Source of the DNA: Anniella stebbinsi
Lineage: Eukaryota > Chordata > Lepidosauria > Squamata > Anniellidae
Length of the DNA stretch: 64,000 bases
NCBI GenBank assembly: GCA_029215795.1
Contig: JARDYH010000007.1
Span: 98,905,263 to 98,969,262, forward strand
Direction: 5' to 3'
Shown: positions 1 through 10,946 of the stretch, in pieces
Layout: every line of letters starts with the position of its first letter
Position numbering within the stretch: the stretch's first letter is position 1
Notes under the pieces: model-generated
The model's input: only the letters and a program-made list of their open reading frames with translations
The model's database searches: none
Told to the model about the DNA's origin: nothing
Made by a program: the position numbers and the translations under genes

Positions 1-290
1 TTCAAATTGCCTCGCCCCCACCAATACCTGGGCAGCCACATTCTGCGCCAGCTGGAGTTTCCGAACAGTCTTCAAAGGCACCCCCATGTACAACGCATTA
101 CAGTAGTCCAGACTGGAGGTGATTAGTGCATGGAGAACTGAGGCAACGTCCATCCTCTCCAGATAGCGCTGCAGCTGGCGTACCAGCCTAAGCTGGTTGA
201 ATGCCCTCGTGGATACTGCAGTCACTTCGGCTTCCCCAGTTAGCTCTGAGTCCAGGAGGAGTCTCAGATTGTATTCTTGTCTTTAGGGGG
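1..290 (-). repeat. L2-like LINE fragment
   Basis: The complement encodes the familiar tail of an L2/CR1-superfamily reverse transcriptase ('LDYCNALYMGVPLKT', 'KLQLAQNV' style blocks). The + strand reads gcgccagctggagtttccga and ccccatgtacaacgcattac, closely matching the copies at 25330-25400 and 48760-48815. It is truncated by the window edge. Confidence 0.75.
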
Positions 291-385
291 AGCGCAACAT
301 TATAGTTAATGTAAAAGGCAATCTCTATAACTTTTGGAGTGTTCTTCTGCTTAAAATGGTTTTGTTTTACTTTGTTTTTGGCCAG

Positions 386-497
386 GACATGCTTGGGGAG
401 TTGTTCACTCCTGTGGAAACCCCTGAGGCTCAGTACAGAGGCTTTCTGAAAGGGCTGTTTGGTGGAACTGGTGGAACACTTGACAGAGAAGAGCTTT
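386..497 (+). CDS. STXBP5L: STXBP5L (tomosyn-2), third-last coding exon
   Basis: The exon encodes 37 codons plus one base, reading from DMLGELFTPVETPEAQ to DREELF, which matches the tomosyn stretch between the WD40 beta-propellers and the C-terminal SNARE motif. It is preceded by an acceptor (gccag, 381-385) and followed by a donor (gtaagt from 498). The last base completes an F codon with the first two bases of the next exon at 2422, giving LFGEATAGK. Tomosyns are cytosolic syntaxin/SNAP25-binding proteins that restrain vesicle priming. The family assignment is firm. The choice of STXBP5L over its paralogue STXBP5 rests mainly on the convergent POLQ neighbour. Exons upstream lie outside the window. 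Confidence 0.9.
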
Positions 498-539
498 GTA
501 AGTGATCTTCATATTCACATCAAATATGGAATATTTCAC

Positions 540-2222
540 TGCACTATTCAGAGTATTTCCCCCCCCCCCTGAAAACGGACCCATGTCTTCAGATGGAGAA
601 GTTGGACCCTGATTGCTTGCTGCTACTTCTGGAGAAGATGTAGATGGTGCCATAGAGGAATAGGATGTAAAGTCCTATTGATAATCATCCCATTCCAGAC
701 TGTGGTGACACCCCTTGATGTTGCATGGACAGGAATCTACCGTCTGTCATGAGACTCTAGGGGCCTGCAGTGCTGAGGTGGTTAGAATGGGGACTGAGCA
801 TGAACTCAGAGGTAACATGGAAAGTGATTGCACTGAGACTACAGCGCCTGCTCAGTCCAACAATGGTAGTGCAACTAACGGAGGGCAAAAGCAACCTTGC
901 CAACGGGGGCAACGTAGTAAACAGGAGGAGCATTGGTGGCAGTGTGGCTTGCAATGCAAGGCACAGGGAGAGGAGCCAGGAATAAACCTTAGTCTGGTGG
1001 AAGCCAAGACACAGTTGCTGATGGAAGCCATTGATACTAATGTGGAGAAACAGCCTTAGAGGAGGAAGAGGAGGAGGAGGAGGAGGAGTGTGATCATGTT
1101 TATCCCTTGTGAGTCGGCTATACCTGCATCATGGTTCCTCCCAATATTAAGTACACTGGGGCAATAGGTCTTAAGCAAAATACCTATCCAAATCCAGGAG
1201 TGGAGAATGGGATTTATATTTGTGCAATGTGGAATTTGGATCCCGCCAACTGGATGAACAGTAATTTGAGAACATCGAGTCCGGAGATCCTCTCTGATTG
1301 AGCAATCAGTGGCCATACCGCGAGGAAGGCCTACTCCATTGCTCAGTGGGACTGCAATCTGGTGCCAGAATCAGAGCTCCATTTTCATTTTGCCCTCTGA
1401 CATAGACACAATCAGGACAGGATCCTGCACTGATTCAGCCCTTGGTATTGGCTTTATAGATCGGGATCACACCAGAGTTGGCAAGTCCAACATTGGCCAT
1501 GGTGCCAATTTCATTTTTTTCTTCAGTTTTGAAAAGGATTTAAGGAGTTGGGCCTTTAAAAAAAACAAAGAAGTTTTTTATGGCCTGCACCTTGGCCTCG
1601 AGTGTGGGGGGATAGATCCTTAGGCCAATGGGGAGAGGGTCCTTTGACACCTGCACCACTGAAGGCATGTCCACTGTCTGGTCTGCCACTTCAAGGGCCT
1701 TTCTTCCTAGCCTGAAGCCTGTTCAAGCGATTGCACCTTGCCTGCTTTGTGAAGGCTTGACAATGAGCACAATCTGCTACCTCCAAGACAAGCCCTCCCA
1801 GACACAAAGAATGTCTGTCAGTAGGAGGAAGCTTGTGGCCACAGCAGACACACATCTGAAAAGGGGGCCTCAAGGCGATATGCCCTCAGGTGATGGCAGA
1901 GATTGCTAAGAAAATAACAAAGACAACCCCAAAGCATGCAGAAAGAAGAAAGGGCAGAAAGAGAACGGCAGAAGAAAATACCACAGCCATTTGTAAAATG
2001 TGTGTATAAGAACAGTGAACAATGAGAGAAGTTCTCACTGCAGCTGCCGCAATGGTGGTTGAAAGAGACGTGGGAGACTAGAGCAGAACACCCTAGGGAC
2101 CTGCATACTGGGCTGGCGGAGAAGGGTCCCCACTGAAAATCCCTCAGCGAAAGGAGTGTCCCAAATGAGGCTCCACACAGGTGCAGAGTGTGATGCACAA
2201 AGACCACAAAGAAAAAAGTACA
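540..2222 (-). mobile_element. Decayed DIRS retrotransposon, gag region and 5' tip
   Basis: On the - strand the complement of 1691-1873 encodes a broken copy of the DIRS gag zinc module (CVCCGHKL, DRHSLCLGG, CAHCQAFTKQ) that parallels CLKCKAKL, DGHSLCLLC and CSHCMSFSRQ in the intact element. Further along (about 590-650) is SPSEDMG, matching another decayed copy near 51740. The right tip reads gtgatgcacaaagaccacaa (2192-2211), a close match to the tip of the intact DIRS. The frame is interrupted throughout. It lies in a STXBP5L intron, antisense to that gene. The left border is uncertain. Confidence 0.7.
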
Positions 2223-2421
2223 TTTATAAAGTTGGATAAATGTTGAATGTCAAACAACTGCCCTTTTTGAAGCACTTTCTGAATTGTACAGAACTCTACC
2301 CCACACCCCTTTACAAAAAATACTGCTGGTACTTAGTTGGCATAGACATGGGGATGGGGGGGGGGGGATGTCAGGAAGCCCAAGTACATACTTTTATTTC
2401 TGTTCTGTCTTCTCTTTCCAG

Positions 2422-2642
2422 TTGGTGAGGCTACAGCAGGAAAAGCATCTTGCAGTCTAGCTCAGCATATCCCTGGATCAGGTGGAGTTGAAGGTATGAA
2501 AGGAGCTGCAGGAGGAGCTATTGGGGATTTGGCTCGTGCACGCCTGGCTCTTGACGAGAGGGGGCAGAAGCTGGGAGAATTAGACGAAAGGACAGCAGGA
2601 ATGATGGCAAGCGCGGAAGCTTTCTCCAAACATGCCCATAAG
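2422..2642 (+). CDS. STXBP5L: STXBP5L exon encoding the R-SNARE motif
   Basis: This exon has 2 bases plus 73 codons. It encodes the linker SLAQHIPGSGGVEG and then the v-SNARE-like coiled coil of tomosyn (RARLALDERGQKLGELDER and onward). The Arg in GELDER aligns with the zero-layer arginine of VAMP-type R-SNAREs (QKLSELDDR in synaptobrevin, known from the family). This helix pairs with syntaxin-1 and SNAP25 in a non-fusogenic complex. The acceptor is ttccag (to 2421) and the donor is gttggt at 2643, a weaker donor than its neighbours. The reading frame ends on a complete Lys codon, so the next exon starts in phase 0. Confidence 0.95.
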
Positions 2643-2779
2643 GTTGGTGTTGGTCTTGGACCGCTCTTTTTCCATCGTGAAAGTTTCAAGTGGGTTAACC
2701 GTGGAGTTCATGGTGGCATAAACCTTTGAGTACTTAGTCTGATACATTAAGTATTCTCCTTACTAAAATAATTATTTAC

Positions 2780-2890
2780 TTATATCATTGATTTATATCT
2801 ACTTATTTACTGCATGTTTATCCCGCTCTTCAGGTAATTATTGTTTCCCAAAGTGGCTCACAGCAATAAAAGAGAGAGACAGGCCCTTCC
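2780..2890 (-). repeat. L2-type 3' end fragment
   Basis: The sequence has the recurring signature of a T/A-rich tattta run followed by atcccgctcttcaggtaatt and a gtggctcacagcaataaaa block, as found at the 3' ends of L2-like LINEs in this window. It is short and degraded. Confidence 0.5.
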
Positions 2891-3310
2891 ATCAGACTTG
2901 CCAACGAGAGACACACAAGGGAAGGGGAGGGGAGGGGGAAAGTAAAGTAGGAAGAATCATTTTTCAAAACCACATTTTCCATAAAGAATATCATCTAAAT
3001 GACCAAAGACAAAAAGCATCTAGCCAGCCCAAACCATTCAGAAAGCATCAGAAGAAACAAAAGACGCCCCTAAGGAAAATCTCCAAATCCATAGCTGGAT
3101 GAATCAAAATGTCACAAAATAGTGAGCAAACCTTTGTGTTTGCATTTAGCCACAATCTTAAGATGGAGTATAGAAAGAGAGAGCAGACTGATCCTGTACA
3201 TTGATCCTGTTAGACGACATGGTTAGGCCACTAACCTTCTTGCAGCAAATGGTTACTGAGCATGTTTAAACCGTGGTTATGTAATCACCATGGATTGGAA
3301 TGATTCACAC

Positions 3311-4003
3311 TAGGGATGTGCACGGCCGAAAATATCGTATCGTATCGTTATTGGAAATTCCAATATAAAAAAAATTCGGATCCAATCATATCGGGGGTAC
3401 CCGGATTTCATCGGATCCAAAATCCGATAAATATCGGAAGTTCCGATAAGATAACAGTGTTTTCCCCATAGGTTTTCATTGGTGGAAAAAAAGCTTTTCC
3501 CCAATGCAAGTCTATGAGGAAAAACACTGGGCCGGCACTCCCTCCCTCCCCCCACTTGTGCTCCCTCCCCCCAGTCACGCTCCTTACCTGCCACTGCGGC
3601 AGCCGCCACTGCCGCCTCCACTTCCCCTGCCACCTCCAGCCCCGCTGTCTCTGGCCCCACTGCTGCTGCCCCGTACTACTGCTAAACAGGCTTTCCGGCC
3701 TGTTCGTCAGTACAGAGAAGCGCCAAGTGATGTCATCTGACAAAGCCTAGTTCTCAGTAGTTCGGAGAAGCAGAGGGCAGCGGAGGGCAGCGGACAAGAC
3801 CCAGGTAAGGAGCACGAGGGGGGAGGGAGGCCCTAAAATGGCAGTCCGATAATCTGATATGTCCGATAGTTATCAGACATATGGATTTCGGATCCGATCA
3901 GATAGGGCCTCCGGGAATGTGTATCGTTATCGTTAATAGGATGTCCAAAAATGACCTTATCAGTTCGTTATCGGACATCGGAACGATACGATACACATCC
4001 CTA
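3311..4003. mobile_element. hAT-like MITE
   Basis: Terminal inverted repeats begin tagggatgtg (3311) and end cacatcccta (4003). They extend imperfectly inward through CG-rich tatcg repeats. The flanks are an 8-bp target duplication with two transitions (attcacac at 3303 and gttcgcac at 4004). The 8-bp duplication and TAGGG tips suggest hAT-type transposase mobilisation (inference). The core holds C-rich (3540-3670) and G-rich (3770-3835) arms and has no ORF that looks real. It sits in the last STXBP5L intron. Confidence 0.75.
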
Positions 4004-4011
4004 GTTCGCAC

Positions 4012-5791
4012 AACACACTAAGTCATTGTTCACACGAAGTGCTAAGCCATAATGTTTAACACAAAATGTTTAACCACCATGGCTTAGTGTGTCATCTGAA
4101 CAGTGTCATTGTCTACTCAGACACAAGCAGGTCATAGAAGTGGGGCTTTATTAAATTAGGCTCTATTACACCATACTGTTTCTCTGCTTTATAAACAAAC
4201 TTCTAAGTTTTAGTTAAACAATAAGCTTCTCTACAGAGTTCTCTCAGACTGTGGCCTCTCTTTCCCCATGCCAGAAGCAGTGGGCATTGCCCTTAACTAC
4301 TTTCTGATTCCTCCCAGGAAGCACAACTCATTCAGGCTGAACCCAGTAGTTTCTTCATATGATGGGAGTTGGTCTAAAGCATCTGGAAGGCTGCTCTACT
4401 AGCTGTTAAGCAAGTTTCATGTGACATCCAGGATTGCTGAGACAAACACACACAGTTGTTGATTTTGGGAAATGTAAAAGCCTACAGTTACCTGGATCTG
4501 TTCTGTTCCCCCTTCCTTTGCAATTCAGACCGCTCCGTGGCAGAGAACTGGTACCACAAAATGCTAAAGCAGAACCTCTTTCAGCCCATGAGCAGAATTC
4601 AATTTGAGAGAAGCTCTCAGTGGTGGGCAGGGGCTGGGTTTCATCTATGAGCCTATCTACACACACAGGATCAAACACGTTGAAAACGTTTTGAAAACTG
4701 TATCTGGAGTGTGTCCTGGGCCCCAACAGTTCTCAAAACTGTTATAAACCGTTTTATAGCAGTAGTGTAGATAGGTGTCGTAACTTTCAACTTTCTTACG
4801 TTCTTTGAAGTCAAACACAAGACCTGCTGCGAACAAAGCAGCCAAGCCTCAAGGCAGGATTAGGCTAAATAATGCAAAAGAAACAGTTGATTTCTTCCAG
4901 AGAAAAAGGACCTCCTCCGAAGGGCTTTAATGTCTCTAATTCAAGCCTTTTCTGTGCAATTACTCTCCTCGACAGTCTTCTTAGCTCTTTGGACTCAGCC
5001 CGTTTTTCCCTTCTACGGAATGTGGTGTCTTTTAGACTGTTCACAGGCTCCTCCTCCTAAGGAGAAAAAACCTGTTCCTCACCTGGAGGTTTACTTACAT
5101 TATTAGTGATACTCTCAGAGCCCAGATCAGTCACAGCTGGGAAAGAGGCCATGGGAGTCGGTCCTTCCCCCACTGCTACCGACTGGCCGTCTTCGCGTTC
5201 CGAATCTGATTCCGAACTAATCTCTGCCATTCATCCCTTCATTCTGAGTAAGGGGAGGGGGATAAGACACAACAATAGGCTCTATATCTGTCTCCTCCCC
5301 TTCTTGCCCACCACAATGCCCCCTTTCAGATCTCTCCACGAGGGATCTGATTCTGTGGTCTCAGAGCCCTCCAGGATTCCTCTCTAAAGCTCTAACTGCT
5401 GCCATTTAGATTTCCAAAAACCAGCCTTCTAGGGAATCCCTGAGGGCTGGCCCCTGCCCCTGATGTTCTGCACCCCTGTGCAAACGTTTAGGCCATTTTA
5501 AAGATCTTACTGAAGGTTAATTCACAATCTTGCCTACCCTGCTTCTGTGATGAGAACCTCCTGACTGCCACACCCATGCTGAATACTTTCTAGAAAAAGA
5601 TATTTCTCATCTGAAAATGTGGGAGGAAATCTATCCAGAAATAGCCATTGGCAGCTTCTAGCCTGGCTTCAATTTTCCACCTGCCCAATCGCCTCTGAAT
5701 GTGGGTGGATGTTGGGCCTATGCTGCAAATTGTCAGGTCACAATGGTAAACGTTTGTGCCACTTGACTAATGCTATTTTCTACCCCTGTAG
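4012..5791. other. STXBP5L intron sequence without recognised features
   Basis: Short AT-rich open frames only, none resembling a known protein. The first about 100 bases resemble a degraded MITE (aaccaccatggcttagtgtg). The intron ends with a polypyrimidine tract and tag acceptor at 5791. Confidence 0.5.
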
Positions 5792-5833
5792 GTAATGGTG
5801 AAGTATAAGGACAAAAAATGGTATCAGTTTTGA
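5792..5833 (+). CDS. STXBP5L: STXBP5L terminal coding exon with stop
   Basis: A 42-nt exon encodes VMVKYKDKKWYQF and a TGA stop (5831-5833), the canonical tomosyn C-terminus that closes the SNARE helix. The acceptor cctgtag ends at 5791. The exon is too short to stand out as an open frame and was found by continuing the protein from 2642. It follows a 3.1-kb intron that carries a hAT-like MITE. Together the three exons give 124 residues. Confidence 0.95.
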   Translation, partial: VMVKYKDKKWYQF

Positions 5834-6425
5834 TTTCTAACCACGAAACTGCACCTTGATGTACTGAGAACAGAAGTCAAAGGAACAGGCCATATTCTGA
5901 AAATTCAGTGAGAAGGCCGAAGCAGCTCTCTGGCCTTGGAAGCGTTTTCCTCTTTCAGGAAGAAGAAGGTTTTCTTATTAAGACAGAAGAAGGCTTTCTG
6001 AGACTTTTGTGTGGTGGATCATTGCAATCCATCTGCACTGAGTCTTTTCCAAATGAGCTATCATCTTCTGGTAATATTTCAATGGCTTTAGTTTTGAATT
6101 CTGGGGAGGACTGTTGCTTATTTAAAATATTATGTACAAACTAGAGTGTTAACATATTTAAACTGAACAAAACTTTGCATGACTAATTGATTTCTTATAC
6201 AACACAAACAAAAGCAAAACATGCTGTGACTGAGGAAAGGGAATTTATTTTTTAATTTCCACAAATAAAACTGGAAAATGTTTGTTTTTACAAAAGGTTG
6301 GCACATTTCAGGCATGTTGCTCTCAACATTTCTTGTGTTTGACGTTTCTTTTCTGTAGACAATCTTTATTTGAAAACGTGTGTGCATTTCATTAGTAGAA
6401 AAATAAAGCAACATTAAACTTCTGT
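5834..6425 (+). other. STXBP5L: Probable STXBP5L 3' UTR
   Basis: AT-rich non-coding sequence follows the STXBP5L stop and runs to the polyadenylation signals at 6264 and 6402. No repeat is recognisable until the MITE at 6522. The extent is inferred, and alternative longer 3' UTRs are possible. Confidence 0.5.
6402..6407 (+). promoter_or_regulatory. Candidate polyadenylation signal for STXBP5L
   Basis: AATAAA lies about 570 nt after the STXBP5L stop, followed by a T/G-rich stretch. A second AATAAA at 6264-6269 is an alternative. Usage is inferred. Confidence 0.5.
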
Positions 6426-6521
6426 GGCCAAATTATAGTGATTTATTTATATGATGACTACTGAAGCTTAGTTTCATCAGCCTTACCCATCCCCCTTGCT
6501 TTTTGTAATACCTTGCTTAAT

Positions 6522-6716
6522 TAGGCTGACCATATGAAAAGGAGGACAGGGCTCCTGTAACTTTAACAGTTGTAGAGAAAAGGGAATTTCAGCCAGTGTC
6601 ATTTGTAAGCAATTAGTTCCTGGTGAAATTCCCTTTTCATCACAACAGTTAAAGTTGCAGGGGCCCTGCCTTCTTTTGTATATGGTCACTCTAGTATAGT
6701 GCCTGCAACTTTAACA
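6522..6716. mobile_element. MITE of the snap-back family, truncated
   Basis: It begins taggctgaccatatgaaaag and has an inverted near match (catatggtcactcta, 6679-6693) followed by gtatagtgcctgcaacttta. The same order is found inside the larger palindromic copies at 35878-36197 and 38853-39172. This copy lacks the second arm. No target duplication is visible. Confidence 0.65.
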
Positions 6717-6728
6717 TTTCAAATACAT

Positions 6729-7749
6729 TAGGGTGACCAGATTTTGTAAACCAAAATCCAGGTCCAAAATAGCCGCCCAAAAGGGGCGTGCGGCGCCCAC
6801 GAGATTGTGTTGGGACTTCAAGTCCCATCATCCCCAGCAACATGCCCAAACCACCCCAGTTGGTATTGGACTACAACTCCCATCATCCTTGGGGATGATG
6901 GTATCTGGAGCCCTACAGCATCTTTTAGAGAGGGGCATCAGGCTGCCCAAGGAGCAAAAAGCTTCCACCACAGCGCTCGCTCGCCCTCCTCCCTCTTCAA
7001 AGCACACACACACAAAGCGGCCGCTCTTACTTGCGGAGTTGAGCGGCAGCTCCAAGCCAGCGTGAGAGTCCCCTGCACTGATTCCGACCAGGCTGCTTTT
7101 GCAGTTAAATCCAGGAGCGTTGCGCTGCAGGCCAATCCGGGCAGTTTCTAGTCCTGCGCAAGCCCCTCGCGGGTGACACCCACCTGAGCTCATGTCGCTC
7201 GCTTGGGCGCTGCTGCCGCCGCCGCTGCTGCTCCGCATCGCCTTGCAGGAGGAAGTGAGGGCGCCCAGCTCACGTGTCTTGTTGTCCCCCCAACCAGCCC
7301 TGGAGCCTGCGTGCTTGGGGCGGCGCCAAGGAAACTTCCCCCTGGGCGGGCCAGGCAGGTGCCTCTCTTCGGCACACTTCCTCCAGCCCCTCCCCCTGGC
7401 GATCCGCGGCTTCTTCTAGGCCGGCACCACCACGCAGGCCTAGAAACTGCTCAGCTCAGCCTGGAGGAAGGGCTGGAAGCTGCGGCCTGCGTGGTCGCAC
7501 TGGCCTAGAAGCCCCGGATCGCCTGGGGGAGGGGCTGGAGGAAGTGTGCCGAGGAGGGGCGCCTGCCTGCCTGGCCCACCCAGGGGGAAGTTTTCTTGGC
7601 GCTGCCCCAAGCACGCCGGCCCCAGGGCTAGTTTGGGGGGGACCGAGCCGACCATTTACCTGGAGGTTTGCCCCCGGGGCTCGGTCGCCCCTGATCGCCC
7701 CAGTTTTTCTGGTCAGGACTGGGAAACCCCGGGCGATCTGGTCACCCTA
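6729..7749. mobile_element. hAT-like MITE with a long internal hairpin
   Basis: Tips tagggtgaccaga and tctggtcaccctа-type inverted repeat (6729-6741 and 7737-7749) are flanked by a perfect 8-bp duplication aaatacat (6721-6728 and 7750-7757). The interior is GC- and CpG-rich and contains a large inverted repeat (about 7285-7435 against 7490-7641). Predicted frames across it are products of base composition. Non-autonomous, with no transposase remnant. It lies just downstream of STXBP5L. Confidence 0.85.
7285..7641. repeat. Long GC-rich inverted repeat (hairpin/cruciform)
   Basis: The left arm includes cggcacacttcctccagccc, gaaacttccccctgggcggg and gcgatccgcggcttcttcta. The right arm carries their complements in reverse order (gggctggaggaagtgtgccg, cccagggggaagttttcttg, tagaagccccggatcgcctg). 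Arms are about 150 bp with a short imperfect centre. It lies inside the MITE at 6729-7749. Confidence 0.85.
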
Positions 7750-7757
7750 AAATACAT

Positions 7758-9349
7758 AGCTCCTTTATATTATACTAGCAAACGAACTCGGCTTCACAAA
7801 GGCAGGAATAGACCTTACCTTGATACAGTGAAGCCTTTGAGCAAATTGACACAGCTATCGGAGTTGGGCACATTGTGTCTACCTCACCTGAGTGAAGCCA
7901 CATCCACTGACACCCCTAGGCACAGCCCCTGCATGGTGCATCCATATAATCCCGAGGGAGGGGGGTCTGTCGCTGGGTCTCCCGCTGCCCCACAGCAGCA
8001 GGAGGGTCAGGCGTCTAACTCTGTCCCTCGACCTACTAATCTGTTGTGGCTTCAAAATGAATGGAGTGCAAAGCCTAGAACAGTAATGTTGGAAGGGGGC
8101 TCTAAGGCCATTGAGTCCAACCCCCTGCTCAATGCAGGAGAATTGCAGGCTTCAACCACATGGACACACTTAAATCAATTAAAATGAATGTGTTTTAAAA
8201 GTGTACATTCCTAGGTTCCCCTTAGTATACATGTCACATTTCAAGTGTCTAGCTTTCATGGTTTTGGAGCTACTGCAGTAATGGACAGATAGACAGTGAC
8301 AATTCCTCTTTTATGATTATAGGTAATCATATAGTTAAAATGTATGGTTAACATTTGCTTACTGCAGTGCTGAATCATCATGGCAAGTTTGGCTGAAATT
8401 GACTGAATAGTATTGAAGCTGGTCAACCTTTAAAAGTTTTGATTGGCTGCCATTTCTTTTTCAAGATGGTGAACCAAATTTTCACAATGTCTAATCATAG
8501 GTAGAACCAATCCTAAAAGTTTCATAACAATCATATATACAGTTTTTGAGGGCTATTGAGGACATGCAAACAAACACTTCCTCTTATCTTAGCAATACAG
8601 TAGTGTAAGGCTTATTACTCAGGATCTAACAGACTGCTTTTGCTCATTTTTGTTTTAAACTGAAGCTTGAGCAATGTAAATATGCAGAAAATTTAGAACG
8701 TTCAAAACAGTTCAAAGCTTGATCTTGAATAACAATTAATTTCTTCTGCACCAAACCAGCAGGGCAGCCCCTCCACCAACAGGATGTTGGACAGCCATGC
8801 TCAGTGGCCAATTAGTGCGACCCAACGGTGGGCTGCACCCATGCAGTTAGGCTGTCATTGCCAGTGGGGAGGGAGGTGGCTAATTGGGGCATGTATGGGA
8901 GGGGGTGAGGCCATGCCTCATGCAAATTTTGGAGGGGGGATTCGCTATACATGAGCCACATTGAGATTATTCATGAGCCCCTCTGTGGTGAGGGGACTGA
9001 GGGGCAGGACTACTACTAGCGCCCATGGCGCCACATGGGCTTTACACTAGAAGAATATATCGAGATATTTCTTCTGTGAGTCACTGTGTTATTCTCATTT
9101 TTTTCCAAACAAGACTCCAGAGAAGAAAAGTGATATTAAGTTAGCTTATCTTATGATAGTTTACAAAGGAAATAATTTAAGTTGTTAGTTAAAAAGCTAG
9201 CATGAAATTCACAGAATCACAGGATGCTACCGGGGCTACACAGCATTTAAAATGAAAAATGAGTCAGAGGAAGTTCATTTCCTCAGAAGTGAATGAATTT
9301 TACCGATATAGAAGAGCCAGACTTTCAATCCAATAGGACAAAAAGATTT
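7758..9349. other. Intergenic stretch between the two convergent genes
   Basis: About 1.6 kb with no gene. Near 8085-8160 there is a CR1-tail-like block (gttggaagggggctctaagg, ccaaccccctgctcaatgca). The rest (8180-9060) looks like old interspersed repeat without an ORF. The zone separates the presumed 3' ends of STXBP5L and POLQ. Confidence 0.5.
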
Positions 9350-10267
9350 TTTATTACAAGATCAAGAGACCCCTCCACATCAGGCACATAGTTTTAGCAA
9401 TGGGCTATTGCAGATATAAACTTTTTAGAACTCTTGAATACCCTCCACTATACTGTGCATATGGTGGGACATGTGATATGCATGTATGCCCAACTCCCAA
9501 GATAGTGCATCTCGAACCCGAGCTACAGCCACCCTCCATATCATACACACATTGACTGCATCTGCACATCACAATAAGCCTGAATTCTAAAGAACGAGTT
9601 AGTGTGCTAGCGGACGCTGCCTGATTGCTACTGAAGATGTTCCATCTGTGGTTTGTTCCCAGACAACTCAGAGTCATAAGCCAGGAACAAGCCATGGCTA
9701 AGGAAAGACAAGTCAGAGTTCCCAGTTCACATGTGATGATAACCAAAACATGGAAGGAAAGTCTTTCGTTTGTTCAGCCACTTGCAGGAGGAGTCAAGTA
9801 TGAGCAGTTAAGCAGTGTGCATCGGCACACTGGCTTGTGAAATGTGAATGCAGCCAGAGGGAAATTTCTGGAAAATAAACTGACCTTCTATGGTGACAAA
9901 ATAGGGGAGGGGAGGGGATGGGGGGGGAGTCCTTCCCTGAGGATTTCAGCTATATTGCTAAGTTGACATTAATCCTTTTAAAAGTGCTTAGAATATTATT
10001 GACAAGTCAGATAAATTATGAATTCCTAAACTATTCAAATATTTTAATAGGAATAAAATACCTTGTTTAAATATTTCATTGTAATTTCTAGCTATGCAGT
10101 GCAACTTCTTAAATGTACGCTTACATTAATTCATTTAGAGGTTAAAACACATCTGAGAAATCAACTGCAGGATCACTATTAAAAAATAAATGTCCAGGCT
10201 GTTGATGGTAGAAGACTTGGATTTCTCTCCTCAGTTGGTTAGTATAGTTCAAACTTCTGTTTCATGT
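9350..10267 (-). other. POLQ: Probable POLQ 3' UTR
   Basis: Sequence downstream of the POLQ stop on the - strand. The complement of 9350-9355 is AATAAA, a possible polyadenylation signal about 915 nt after the stop. Rarer variants lie nearer (an ATTAAA complement near 10043). No coding potential is seen. The extent is a guess. Confidence 0.3.
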
Positions 10268-10381
10268 TTACAACTCCAGAGCTTGTAGGTCTCCCCAGCT
10301 AGGCCCAACTTTGACTTTTACCAGGAGTTTCACTGAAAGTTTTACAGAATTTTCCATTTCATGCTTAACAATTTGCGCCAC
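10268..10381 (-). CDS. POLQ: POLQ terminal coding exon with stop
   Basis: The exon has 38 codons including TAA (complement of 10268-10270). It begins VAQIVKHEMENSVKLSVK, then VKVKVGPSWGDL, and ends ALEL. This matches the extreme C-terminus of DNA polymerase theta, where the family-A polymerase palm closes with a VKxGxSWG(D/E)L signature. The acceptor is ctttag immediately upstream on the - strand (complement of 10382 on). The final residues (ALEL) differ from the mammalian KDFDV tail. It is separated from the preceding exon by a 13.6-kb intron packed with transposable elements, including the intact DIRS. Confidence 0.95.
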   Translation of the reverse strand: MAQIVKHEMENSVKLSVKLLVKVKVGPSWGDLQALEL

Positions 10382-10385
10382 CTAA

Positions 10386-10945
10386 AGGATGACAGACACA
10401 GAATTGGAAATATTACTGTCAGCACAGAGCAGCACCGGCCACATAATACTGGGTACATATTTGAAGAACCCTCTGAAGAAGGCTGGTTCTGAGGCAGGGT
10501 ATGGGGCACAAATATTCAGAAAAGCTAATGGGGTAATTATTACCCAGTGTTCTGAGAACCAAAACGCTCAAATGTCAAACCATTTTATGGGACGTACTAA
10601 AAAGAAGGACACCAAAAGGCCATTGAAATGCATTGGTTCATTCCGAATGGCCATAGGAAATCATGGAGAATCTTAGGGATCATCTACAAATCAAAATACC
10701 TAATGGGGATAAACATTTAAATTTCATAGAAACCAGCACATAATCAAAATACAACCTAACAGAGTGGTTTTGGGGAACAACTCCTATGACCCCCAACACA
10801 GCAGTTTCTAGGGATCATCTCCAAATGTAAAAAGAAAACAGAATACAATAAACAGAAGGTGACTGGAGTGTTATACAATGCTTTACGAACACCAGTTTTA
10901 AAAGACCAAGATATCTGGACGAGGGGTTGCCAAAAACTGCCAAAG
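10386..10945 (-). repeat. Inverted copy of the 22450-23650 repeat family
   Basis: Blocks such as ttccgaatggccataggaaa (10637 on) and gggatcatctccaaatgtaa (10813 on) are reverse-complement relatives of tcctatgaccattcggaaat and ttggagatgatccctagaaa near 23330 and 23540. Short frames here are not genes. Confidence 0.6.
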
Positions 10946-10946
10946 A

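Noticed and set aside
715..1059. 114-codon + strand ORF
   Set aside because: It lies in the decayed DIRS copy, antisense to its gag region. No domain.
7546..8187. 213-codon + strand ORF
   Set aside because: It runs across the right tip of the hAT-like MITE into unrelated intergenic DNA, so it cannot be a single conserved gene.
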